Shown here: piece by piece, positions 6,671-14,573 of the stretch | Layout of the letters: each line of letters starts with the position of its first letter | How positions within the stretch are numbered: the stretch's first letter is position 1 | DNA from: Deltaproteobacteria bacterium RIFOXYA12_FULL_61_11 | Lineage (GTDB): Bacteria; Bdellovibrionota_F; JAHFAK01; YA12-FULL-61-11 | Direction: 5' to 3' | Length of the DNA: 28,600 nucleotides | Assembly (NCBI GenBank): GCA_001799195.1 | Contig: MGSU01000291.1 | Span: forward strand, 1 to 28,600 | Notes under the pieces: generated by a model | Databases searched by the model: none | The model's input: the letters and a program-made list of their open reading frames with translations, nothing else | What the model was told of the DNA's origin: nothing | Position numbers and translations under genes: made by a program

Positions 6671-8632
6671 ATGAGCATCATGGCAAGGTACATCTGTTCC
6701 GTGTGCGGGTATGCCTACGACGAAGAGACCGAGGGCACCCCGTGGAGCGAGTTGCCCACGAGTTGGGTTTGTCCCTTGTGCGGGGCCGACCGGAGCTTGT
6801 TCCTCCTCGAAGCAGCTCCGGCCGTCGCCCCAGCTCCTATCATCTCCATCCCCAGCACCCCATCGTCTTCGTGGCGTTGCAGTATCTGCGGATACCTCCA
6901 TCGGGGCGATACCCCTCCCGGGCGTTGCCCCGTCTGTCAGGCCGATGCCGACCTGTTCTCGGCCGTGGACGATACCGGCGTGCCTCTTCCCGAACTTCCT
7001 CTCACCGCTCCGATCGAGACCGTGTCGGATCTCCTGATCGAAACTATGCTCGCCTGGGGTATCACCCATGTCTTCGGCATGGTCGGGCATTCCAACCTCG
7101 GCCTGGCCGAGGCGATCCGGCGCCGCGTCGAGGCTGGCCGGTTGCACTACGTCGGAGTGCGGCACGAGGGCGCGGCTTCGTTCGCTGCCTCGGCTTTCGC
7201 CAAGCTCACCGGCCGACCGGCTGCCTGTCTTTCCATTGCCGGACCCGGCGCGACCAACCTGCTCACCGGACTTTGGGATGCCAAGATGGACCGCGCTCCG
7301 GTGCTGGCCCTGACCGGTCAGGTCGAGACCGCGGTGCTCGGACCGGGGGCTTTCCAGGAAATCGATCTGGGCAAGGCCTTCGCGGCGGTGGCCGGCTTTG
7401 GTCAACCCGTGCTCTCCACCAGCGACCCTTCCGCCTTGATGGCCTTAGCCCTCAAACACGCCCTGGTGCAACGCGAGGTCGCCCATCTCATCGTTCCCGA
7501 CGAGGTCCAGACCCTGCTGGTCACCGCTACGGTGCCTCTGGTTGGCCCCCGCGGACGGATACCGGACCGGGCAGTGGCTCCCTCGACAGCCTCTCTCGAG
7601 GCCGCCATCGAAGCCTTGCTCGCCGCGCGGCGGCCGGCGCTGATCCTCGGGTACGGTTGCCGTACCTCCCTGCCCGAGGTGAAGCAACTGCTCGACCTCC
7701 TCGGCGCCCCGGTGATGACCACCTTCAAGGCCAAGGGGTTCCTCCACGACGATCATCCGCTCGCCTGCGGCGTACTCGGTCGCAGCGGCACCCCGCTCGC
7801 CGCACAAGCCATGGCCGAGGCCGACCTGCTCCTGGTGCTGGGAGCCTCGTTCTCCAAACACACCGGCATCCGCCGCGGTGTCCGTACCATCCAAGTCGAC
7901 TTCGACCCTCTTGCCCTGGCCCGCTTCCACGAGATCGAACTACCGATCCTCGGGGAGCTCGGCATCACCGCGGGCCTGCTCACCGAACGCCTCTCCAGGC
8001 GAGGTTTCGAACCGGTCGAGGATCGCCGGGCAGAGTTGCAGGCCAGGAGAGAGAACTGGCGCGCCGAGAAGGTCACCCGCGCGGCCAAGGATCGCGGCCG
8101 CGGTCTGGCCAGCGCTCTCGTTTGCGAGACTCTCTCGAAGCTCGTTCCCGAGGATGCAGTCCTGGCCGTGGACGTCGGCAACCATGCTTACTCCTTCGGC
8201 CGCTACTTCGAGTGCCACAAGCAAAGCGTGCTGCTGTCGGGCTACCTCGGTTCGATCGGCTTCGGGTATCCCGCCGCCCTCGGGGCCGTCTGTGCCGCCC
8301 CGGAACGCAAGGTCGTGGCCCTGACCGGGGACGGCGGCTTCGCCCAGTACCTGGCTGAACTGTGTACCGCTGTGAAGTACCGGCTGCCGATCACCCACGT
8401 CCTCTTTGACAATGGCCAGCTCGGCAAGATCTCGCTGGAGCAGCAGAGCGAAGGCCTCCCCGTGTGGGAGACCGACCTCGTCAACCCCGACTTCGCTTCC
8501 TACGCCGATGGCTGTGGTGCCCGAGGTTTTAGGGTTGAACGGAGAGAAGAGCTTGCTCCGGCCCTGACCGAGGCCCTGGCGCACCCCGGCCCATCCCTGG
8601 TTGCCATCACCACGGATCCGGAATTGGTCTAA
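6671..8632 (+). CDS. Fusion of two rubredoxin-like domains with a thiamine-diphosphate-dependent enzyme (PoxB/acetolactate synthase superfamily)
   Basis: The 653-residue protein opens with a rubredoxin domain (Cys9, Cys12, Cys34, Cys37), then a shorter rubredoxin/rubrerythrin-tail-like zinc-ribbon-type iron site (Cys70, Cys73, Cys86, Cys89). From about residue 115 it is a full-length three-domain TPP enzyme. The cofactor-activating Glu166 lies in RHEGAASFAA, the central domain contains GYGCRTSLPE, and the TPP/Mg site has GDG at 553-555 with Asp580-Asn581 at the usual distance. The superfamily decarboxylates 2-oxo acids; here electrons may pass to or from the iron sites, for example in a pyruvate or oxo-acid oxidoreductase. 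The substrate cannot be read from sequence. A second ATG at 6680 is an alternative start; neither has a clear Shine-Dalgarno sequence. The gene appears monocistronic, with the convergent SGNH gene ending 20 bases downstream. Confidence 0.9.
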   Translation: MSIMARYICSVCGYAYDEETEGTPWSELPTSWVCPLCGADRSLFLLEAAPAVAPAPIISIPSTPSSSWRCSICGYLHRGDTPPGRCPVCQADADLFSAVDDTGVPLPELPLTAPIETVSDLLIETMLAWGITHVFGMVGHSNLGLAEAIRRRVEAGRLHYVGVRHEGAASFAASAFAKLTGRPAACLSIAGPGATNLLTGLWDAKMDRAPVLALTGQVETAVLGPGAFQEIDLGKAFAAVAGFGQPVLSTSDPSALMALALKHALVQREVAHLIVPDEVQTLLVTATVPLVGPRGRIPDRAVAPSTASLEAAIEALLAARRPALILGYGCRTSLPEVKQLLDLLGAPVMTTFKAKGFLHDDHPLACGVLGRSGTPLAAQAMAEADLLLVLGASFSKHTGIRRGVRTIQVDFDPLALARFHEIELPILGELGITAGLLTERLSRRGFEPVEDRRAELQARRENWRAEKVTRAAKDRGRGLASALVCETLSKLVPEDAVLAVDVGNHAYSFGRYFECHKQSVLLSGYLGSIGFGYPAALGAVCAAPERKVVALTGDGGFAQYLAELCTAVKYRLPITHVLFDNGQLGKISLEQQSEGLPVWETDLVNPDFASYADGCGARGFRVERREELAPALTEALAHPGPSLVAITTDPELV

Positions 8633-8651
8633 GGAGGGTAAGGTGCACTTC

Positions 8652-9746
8652 TCAGGGGGTATCTTTGAAGATATCCTCGCCGACCAGCCAATCCCCGAGG
8701 ATGGCTGCCACCAGGGCGTGTCCGGTCGCATTCCAATGCGGATCGTTCGGCAAGCTCGTGGTCTCGAGGAGGTGCTGGGAATAACAGCGCTGCACCACCT
8801 GGAGATCGTCGAGACCCTCGAAGGCATCCCCGGCTAAGCTCCGGCATAAGGGAGGAGCCAGTGGGAGGTACCGTAGGCCTGCGTCGGTTGCTCGTGTGGC
8901 GAAATATCGCTGAATCCCCTGGTCGAGGGGCGTGGTGACCAACAGGAACGTAGCCCCCATGCCTCGGCTTGTCCGTTCGAGCTCGCGGAGGAGCCGCCAC
9001 TGCAGGTCGAGTGATCGGGGCAGGGTCAGGCTCTCGAGGAAACGGCGGTGCTCCTCGGGTTCGTGGTCATGGAACATGAGGGCACCGAGGTCGAGGAAAC
9101 CTGCCAACCTGCCCAGAAGGATGGTGGAGCTCATCAACCTGCGGACGAGGGCCGCGGCGGTCGAGGTTTCCGGCACCGGCAGGTTGAGAGGAACCAGAGC
9201 TTCGTCGGTCAACACGAAACAGGGTTTGGGCCAACCGTATTGAGCACAGGCCAGGTTGTTCTCGAGATCATTGGGGGAGAAGAGGACCAGCACGAGGTCC
9301 GGTTCGAAAACGGCTCCTCGTTCCCGCAGATATTGCAATTCCTGGTCAGTACCGTAGCCGCACGCACCGGCGTTCACGACCTCGAGCAGAGGGAAGCGCC
9401 GTTCGAGCAGTTCGCTGAAGCGTTCTCGGACGTCCACGCCATAACCCCAGGCAAAGGAATCTCCGAGGAGGAGCAGTCGCCGGCGGCTGTTCTTGGCAAG
9501 GGGGACGTCATCCTCGCGGAGTCCCTGCTGGTTGATTCGGACCTCGAAGCGGCCGTGGGGGGCGTGGATGGAGGTATGGATCCCCGGGTGATGCGACCAA
9601 CCGAGCAAGGGGTCGTAGCGCCAGAGCGATCGTTCCGGTCTCGTCGGACGCCACGCCGGCACCAGCGCCGACAGGGTGATTTCCACCAACCCGAGCGCTA
9701 CCAGACCGATCAGGAGTGCGGCCAAGAGGTACAAGACCGTTCTCAT
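8652..9746 (-). CDS. Membrane-anchored SGNH/GDSL-family hydrolase or acyltransferase
   Basis: The 364-residue protein starts with a single hydrophobic anchor (residues 4-30) and has a complete SGNH fold. The nucleophile Ser97 sits in GDSFAWG, the block II Gly in NAGACGYG (about 125-132), the block III Asn159 in SPND, and the catalytic Asp335/His337 in NDPHW. Such proteins hydrolyse or transfer acyl groups on lipids, polysaccharides or peptidoglycan, here probably on the periplasmic face. The ATG at 9746 is preferred because GAGGGGG lies about 11 bases upstream and the signal anchor then begins directly; an upstream GTG at 9779 would overlap the previous gene by 14 bases. It is the last gene of the minus-strand sigma/vWA/membrane-protein operon. 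Its partnership with a polytopic membrane protein recalls O-acetylation pairs such as AlgI/AlgJ or DltB/DltD, but that is only an analogy. Confidence 0.85.
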   Translation of the reverse strand: MRTVLYLLAALLIGLVALGLVEITLSALVPAWRPTRPERSLWRYDPLLGWSHHPGIHTSIHAPHGRFEVRINQQGLREDDVPLAKNSRRRLLLLGDSFAWGYGVDVRERFSELLERRFPLLEVVNAGACGYGTDQELQYLRERGAVFEPDLVLVLFSPNDLENNLACAQYGWPKPCFVLTDEALVPLNLPVPETSTAAALVRRLMSSTILLGRLAGFLDLGALMFHDHEPEEHRRFLESLTLPRSLDLQWRLLRELERTSRGMGATFLLVTTPLDQGIQRYFATRATDAGLRYLPLAPPLCRSLAGDAFEGLDDLQVVQRCYSQHLLETTSLPNDPHWNATGHALVAAILGDWLVGEDIFKDTP

Positions 9747-9765
9747 CGACGGCGTGGCCCCCTCA

Positions 9766-11493
9766 TCAGGCCCCTCCACTTCTCAGGTTGACCAGCACGG
9801 TAAAGCCGAGTTGGACTGCCAACAGCAACCGCCAGGGTGACGTTGCTTCGAGTAGGGTCCATCCGAGCCAGAGCAGCAGGGGCGCGACGAGGGGAAGGCT
9901 GTAGAGCAGCATTTCGGTGGGGTTGAAATACCAGTAAAAGCAAAAATATCCCATGAGCAGGAAGAGCGGGGCGAGTCCGAGGGTCTGCATCCGACGCAGA
10001 GTTACCACCATTCCACGGCCGAGTAAGTGCAAGGTCAGGACGAGCCAGAGCGCGGCGAACGGATCGTACAGAAAACCGCGAAGCCCGATCCTACTCGTTC
10101 CGAAAGGCCCACCGGCAAGCGCGACGAGGAACTGCGCGGTGACCACGCGGTCCAAGTTTGCCAGCGTGAGGTTGGCCGTACTGGCATAGCCCTCGACGAC
10201 GCTGAGAAGGCGTTCGGCCTCGGCACCGAGCCCTAGCTGGGCCATGGGACGATACCACGCCCTGATTGCCAGGTTCCCGGCAAGGAACAGGGCAAGTCCC
10301 AGGAATACCGTCGCACCGCCCAACCCGACCCGCTGCCACCACGGTCGCCGGGTCCGATGGAAGCAGAGCAGCGCGGACACAGCTACGAGCATGAGCAAGG
10401 GAGGGTGTGCCAAGGCCGTCGCGATCGAACTCAGCAGGAGCAGGGCTAAGTTGCCTCTTCGCGGCAGCAACCAGTACCTCCATGCCGCAAGAGCGGTCAG
10501 GTTGAAGAGCAGTGTCGAGAATGGATACGTCTCATAGCTCGAGGCATATCCGATGAAGGCGAAGGTGCAGGGATAGGCGGCGGCGAGCCACTCGCCCATC
10601 GAGGCCCCGCCGAGCACGGTTCGGAAGAGCAGGTGACCGGTCAGGCCGGCGGCCGCGGCGACGAGGGAGAAGACCGAGGCCAGGGCCAGCAGGTCCTCTG
10701 CACCGAACCAACGGACGAATCGGACCAGGGGTGAGAGAATCGGCAAGAAGAGCAGGTGTTTGGACATATCGAAGGTCAATTCGCCGGTGAGGAGCGGTTC
10801 GATCACTTCCAGGCTGTCCGAGAAGAGGTGGTTGTCCAGGGGGAGCAAGCGCTGCGGGAACTGGAACAGGGTGGCCAGGACGAAGGTGACCGCTGCCGTG
10901 AGGAGCGGCGCGTACCGGTGGAAGGTTCCAGTGCGGCGAGAGGCTACGGCGAGGAGGAAGAGGAAGGCGCTTCCGAGCAACCAAGCAGGGCTCGAGGGCA
11001 ACGAGGGACCGGGGGGGAGGAGCAGCAACCTGCCTTTCCAGGGTCCGGGACCGACATTGCTGAGGATAACTGTCGTCGCTCCATCAGGTCCGGACAAGGG
11101 CAATATTCGTTCCCTAATGATCGTCGAGGGGCCGGCCCTCCAGCGCTCCTGCAGACGTTCGTTCACGGTCAGTTCGAGAATGGTCTCGGGCGTTCCGTAG
11201 GAACAAGCCGTGCGGACGAGGAGGGTAGAGCGAGCCGCGCCAGTGAGGGTAAGGGTATAGGAGGGGCAGGGCTCGGGCGGGGAGCAAGGCGGTAGGGCCA
11301 GGACCTGCACCCACGAGCCGGGTTGGACCGGCTGCAAGGGAACGGGCGTCGTCTGATCGCTCACCGGCCCCTGCCCTCGTGCGGGTGCGAGGGGGTGGCT
11401 GCCAAAGAGCCGGTACCCGCCGAACAGCGTCGCAGTCAGGAAGGGTAGCATGGAGAGGACGAGCGTCAGAGAGGGCACTTCACCGTCCCCCAC
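9766..11493 (-). CDS. Polytopic membrane protein, possibly GT-C-like
   Basis: This 575-residue protein has an N-terminal hydrophobic segment, a soluble region of about 130 residues with three Cys (likely periplasmic beta-structure), and then about ten to eleven membrane segments to the C-terminus. Loop sequences such as DNHLFSDSLEV after the second membrane stretch and the SYETYPF segment recall GT-C glycosyltransferases and related DUF2723-like proteins, which use lipid-linked sugars. The resemblance is weak and I see no decisive catalytic motif. The first possible start (GTG at 11493) overlaps the end of the vWA gene by 14 bases and has GGGGGAGG upstream; a GTG at 11478, one base beyond that gene's stop, is also possible. 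Translational coupling is likely either way. It sits between the vWA gene and the SGNH gene, suggesting a shared envelope-modification task. Confidence 0.75.
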   Translation of the reverse strand: MGDGEVPSLTLVLSMLPFLTATLFGGYRLFGSHPLAPARGQGPVSDQTTPVPLQPVQPGSWVQVLALPPCSPPEPCPSYTLTLTGAARSTLLVRTACSYGTPETILELTVNERLQERWRAGPSTIIRERILPLSGPDGATTVILSNVGPGPWKGRLLLLPPGPSLPSSPAWLLGSAFLFLLAVASRRTGTFHRYAPLLTAAVTFVLATLFQFPQRLLPLDNHLFSDSLEVIEPLLTGELTFDMSKHLLFLPILSPLVRFVRWFGAEDLLALASVFSLVAAAAGLTGHLLFRTVLGGASMGEWLAAAYPCTFAFIGYASSYETYPFSTLLFNLTALAAWRYWLLPRRGNLALLLLSSIATALAHPPLLMLVAVSALLCFHRTRRPWWQRVGLGGATVFLGLALFLAGNLAIRAWYRPMAQLGLGAEAERLLSVVEGYASTANLTLANLDRVVTAQFLVALAGGPFGTSRIGLRGFLYDPFAALWLVLTLHLLGRGMVVTLRRMQTLGLAPLFLLMGYFCFYWYFNPTEMLLYSLPLVAPLLLWLGWTLLEATSPWRLLLAVQLGFTVLVNLRSGGA

Positions 11494-13750
11494 CCGTGGG
11501 CTCGGCCTCCCCCGTCGGCAATGGGTCGGGGATTGGAGGTGGCAGGGCCAGGCGTTCGGCTCGGTCGACCAGACCGAGGAACTCGCGGCGGTAGCCGTGC
11601 GGATCGCGGGCGAGTCCCGGAGTCGTCAACTCGCGCACCTGGGTGTAGCTGGAACCTGCCTTGTACTCCGAGCCGCGCAGCAAGAGTCCGAACCCGGCTA
11701 CGGCCGCGGCAAAAGCGAAGTCGGGTGAGCGCTCGGGAGCCTTGCGACCCTTGTCACGCAGGGTGAAGGCGAGGAGCCCGCTGCGCGAGCCCTCGGGTTC
11801 TTTGTAGCGCAGCTTGAGCGTGCCGAGTTCCATAGTTCCCTTGCCGCTCGGAGCCGTCTGCTGGTACTTGAGCGGGTCCACGCCTTTGAACTCGAAGGCT
11901 ACTTCGGACGGTACCAGTTCGTAGAGGGCGGTCACGGTGTGCCCGGCGCCGAGCTCCCCGGCGTCCTTGGTGTCGTCGTTGAAATCCTCCTTGGCGAGCA
12001 CGCGGTTCTCGTACCCGATCAGACGGTAGGCCTTGACCGCGGCCGGGTTGAACTCGAGCTGGAGCTTGACGTCTTTGGCGATGGTCTGCAAGGTGCCGCC
12101 GAGCTGCTCCACCAGGACCTTGCGCGCCTCCTGCAGCCTATCGATATAGGCGTACTGCCCGTTGCCGCGGTCGGCCAGTTCCTCCATCTGGGCATCCTTG
12201 AGGTTGCCGCTGCCGAAGCCAAGCACCGTGAGGAAGATCTTGCTCTTGGCCTGGTCCTCGATCAGGCGGGTCAGCTCGCCGCGGTTGGTCACGCCGACGT
12301 TGAAGTCGCCGTCCGTGGCCAGGACGACGCGGTTGATCCCGCCCGGGACGAAGTGCTGTCGGGCCACGTCATAGGCCAGGCGGATGCCCTGGCCGCCGTT
12401 GGTCGAGCCGCCTGCCTGGAGCCGGTCGAGGGCCTGCAGGATGGTCGCACCCTCGGAGCCCGGGGTCGAGGGCAGTACGAGCCCCGAGGACCCAGCGTAG
12501 ACGGCGATGGCCACGCGGTCGCTCGGGCCGAGCTGCTCGACCAGGAGCCGCAGCGAACGCTGCACCAGGGGCAGCTTGTCCGGATGGTTCATGGAACCGG
12601 AGACGTCGAGCAGGAAGACAAGGTTCGCGGCGGGCCGGGCTTGACTCTTCATGGTCCTACCCTTGATCCCAATGCGCAGCAGGCGGTGCTCGGGTTTCCA
12701 TGGCGCTTGGTTGACCTCAACGTCCACGGCGAAGGGCTCTTTGCCCGTAGGTTCGGGGTAGGCATAGTCGAAGTAATTGACCAGCTCTTCGATCCGCACC
12801 GCGTCCGGCGGAGGTAGAGCGCTGCGCTCGAGGAAGCGGCGCACGTTGGCGTAGGCAGCGGTGTCCACGTCGATCGAGAAGGTCGAGAGCGGATCCTGCC
12901 GCGGGTCCTTGAACGGGTTGTCGCGGATGCGGTCGTAGGCCTCGGTGTTGAAGTTCGGGTCACCCTGCGCCCCGGGTAGGGAGATGCCCTCGTCGGCCAT
13001 GACCGGAGCCCCCGGGGGGGTGAGGGTGCGCATCATCAAAGGTCCTGCCCCGCCGAAGGAGGAAGAAGTCTCGTCGAACAATGCTACTCCTTGGAGGTGC
13101 GACAGCACGCCGTCCCGCTTTGGCCTAGGTTGAGGGAGAGGCGTCGGCGGTGGCGTGGCCAAGGCAACGAGCTGATCGGCTTGCTGCACGGGCATGGCCG
13201 TGGGTTCTACCGGGGGTGGTTGGAAGCCGGTGCGCTCGGCCTCGGCTCCAGCGGTGGTCGCGGCGACCTCGGTCGGGACGGTTCCGGTGCGAGGAGCAGT
13301 TGGCTGAGCTCTGCCGGGTTCGGGGGCGGCTTCCACGGGAGGTGGCACCACGGCGACGACCTCGGCTTCCGCGCTGTCGGGCACCGGAGTCTCCACCACC
13401 TTGGAATCCGGGGTGATTTCGGGTCCTCGGCTCAGGAAGACGATCAGGAGCAGCCCGCAGACCGCCACCGGTACCAGCACTGGCCAGCGCAACCAGGAGG
13501 CGAGGTAGGTCAACCCCCGGCTGCCGAGCGTGGCCGGACCGTGTTCCACCGCCTGCCGGCGTTTCGGGTCGAATATGGGTTCAGGCTCGGCGGCCAGCAC
13601 GGTGCGCAGCTCGCCGCCGAGGAGACGCAACTCCTCGACTTCGGCGCGCAGTTCCGGATCAGCGGCCAGCGCGGCCTCGATCGCGGCCCGTTCGGTGGCC
13701 TCGACCTCGTCCAACACATAGGCGGTCAACCGTTCTTTCTCCACGCTCAT
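11480..13750 (-). CDS. Transmembrane anti-sigma-like protein fused to a von Willebrand factor A (YfbK-type) domain
   Basis: The 756-residue product has three parts. Residues 1-85 are cytoplasmic and look like an anti-sigma domain without a zinc motif (LTAYVLDEVE, ADPELRAEVEELR). Residues 89-106 form one membrane helix. After a Pro-rich linker (110-230) comes a YfbK-like region with its own N-terminal domain, a vWA domain with an intact metal-ion site DVSGS (382-386) plus TDGDFNVG, and a C-terminal DUF3520-like part. The ATG overlaps the sigma factor stop by four bases (ATGA), so the two proteins are translationally coupled, typical for sigma/anti-sigma pairs. The vWA domain would sit in the periplasm and could sense a ligand or partner protein and release the sigma factor. 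Homologues are often annotated as Ca-activated chloride channel proteins; that name has no support here. Confidence 0.88.
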   Translation of the reverse strand: MSVEKERLTAYVLDEVEATERAAIEAALAADPELRAEVEELRLLGGELRTVLAAEPEPIFDPKRRQAVEHGPATLGSRGLTYLASWLRWPVLVPVAVCGLLLIVFLSRGPEITPDSKVVETPVPDSAEAEVVAVVPPPVEAAPEPGRAQPTAPRTGTVPTEVAATTAGAEAERTGFQPPPVEPTAMPVQQADQLVALATPPPTPLPQPRPKRDGVLSHLQGVALFDETSSSFGGAGPLMMRTLTPPGAPVMADEGISLPGAQGDPNFNTEAYDRIRDNPFKDPRQDPLSTFSIDVDTAAYANVRRFLERSALPPPDAVRIEELVNYFDYAYPEPTGKEPFAVDVEVNQAPWKPEHRLLRIGIKGRTMKSQARPAANLVFLLDVSGSMNHPDKLPLVQRSLRLLVEQLGPSDRVAIAVYAGSSGLVLPSTPGSEGATILQALDRLQAGGSTNGGQGIRLAYDVARQHFVPGGINRVVLATDGDFNVGVTNRGELTRLIEDQAKSKIFLTVLGFGSGNLKDAQMEELADRGNGQYAYIDRLQEARKVLVEQLGGTLQTIAKDVKLQLEFNPAAVKAYRLIGYENRVLAKEDFNDDTKDAGELGAGHTVTALYELVPSEVAFEFKGVDPLKYQQTAPSGKGTMELGTLKLRYKEPEGSRSGLLAFTLRDKGRKAPERSPDFAFAAAVAGFGLLLRGSEYKAGSSYTQVRELTTPGLARDPHGYRREFLGLVDRAERLALPPPIPDPLPTGEAEPTGGGR

Positions 13751-14262
13751 GCCGCACCTCCAGCGGTTTTGTCCTCGGCCAATCGTTCGCGCAGGGTCTT
13801 CAAGGCCACGTGGAGTTGAAAACCCACGTTGCTCACCGACAGCCCGGTGACCTCGGCGATCTCCCTGTACGAGAGTCCGTTCTGGAACTTGAGCACCACG
13901 ACCTCCTGCTGTCGCTCCGGCAGGGCGTCGAGCGCCGTGCGCACGCGCCATTCCCGTTCCCGGGCGAGCGCTCCGTCCTGGGGCGAGACTTCGACGCTAG
14001 GGGCGGATCCTTCCTGCAATGCCACCATGGGACGCTCCTTCTTGTTGCGGTCCAGCGCCTTGTTGCGGCAGACGGCGAGCAGCCAGGGTAGGATGCGCGG
14101 CCGGAGCCCCTCGTGATCGGCCCGCCACAGCGCCAGGAAGGTCTCCTGCACCGCGTCCTGGGCCCTCTCCGGATCGCCGGTGAGACGCCGAGCATAGCGC
14201 AGCAGGTGACTTCCGTGGTCGGCAAGACAGACGCGCACGAAGTCGCCCTTGGTCTCACTCAT
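13747..14262 (-). CDS. ECF-type RNA polymerase sigma factor
   Basis: The 171-residue protein has sigma region 2 (about residues 15-75, including LTGDPERAQDAVQETFLALW and the RNKALDRNKK tail) and region 4 (about 108-162, with LPERQQEVVVLKFQNGLSY and a helix-turn-helix GLSVSNVG). There is no region 1 or 3, as expected for group 4 (ECF) sigma factors. The ATG at 14262 is chosen because GGGGAGGG stands 5 bases upstream; two upstream ATGs lack this. The stop overlaps the start of the anti-sigma/vWA gene. It probably activates its own operon and perhaps other envelope genes. I could not pick out a convincing ECF promoter in front of it; the GGAAT at about 14320-14324 read on the minus strand is a loose -35 candidate only. 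Confidence 0.92.
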   Translation of the reverse strand: MSETKGDFVRVCLADHGSHLLRYARRLTGDPERAQDAVQETFLALWRADHEGLRPRILPWLLAVCRNKALDRNKKERPMVALQEGSAPSVEVSPQDGALAREREWRVRTALDALPERQQEVVVLKFQNGLSYREIAEVTGLSVSNVGFQLHVALKTLRERLAEDKTAGGAA

Positions 14263-14573
14263 CACACCCTCCCCGCGGCTCATGCCGCTTCCCATCCGTG
14301 GTATCGATCGAGATCGGGATTCCTTAGACCGGAGGTGAAAAAAAGTCGACCGCCCAGGAGAGAACCGACGCTCCTCCTGCGATTTGGTCGAGGCTCTGAA
14401 GGTTGGATCAGGGTAAGAAACGCAAGTATTAAACAGTTATGACGATGAAGTTATTGTAGAAACACGCAAAACGAGGAGGCGTTGACGCCCTTCCCCTATG
14501 GTGGTAAGCACAAATGACGATGGCAACTTGGGGGTCCGCTGCTCGGCGCGAGGTCGGGATCGGAGGAACCGCG
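14263..14573. other. Divergent intergenic region between the sigma factor and the transporter
   Basis: These 311 bases separate two divergent transcription units. The middle part (14400-14475) is A/T richer than its surroundings. A run of seven A at about 14338-14344 lies beside GGAGGTG but no gene fits. A short palindrome GGCGT-TG-ACGCC (14478-14489) overlaps a possible -35 element. No RNA gene or open frame with coding character is visible. Confidence 0.5.
14482..14510 (+). promoter_or_regulatory. Weak candidate promoter for the YeiH-like gene
   Basis: TTGACG (14482-14487) has five of six -35 bases; at 17-base spacing the -10 would be TAAGCA (14505-14510), a poor match. The position suits a transcript with a 55-60 base leader before the start at 14574. 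Confidence 0.28.

Noticed and set aside
8660-8673. TATCTT-TG-AAGATA hairpin between two convergent genes as a terminator
   Set aside because: Only six A/T-rich pairs, no T tract, and it lies inside the end of the SGNH coding sequence.
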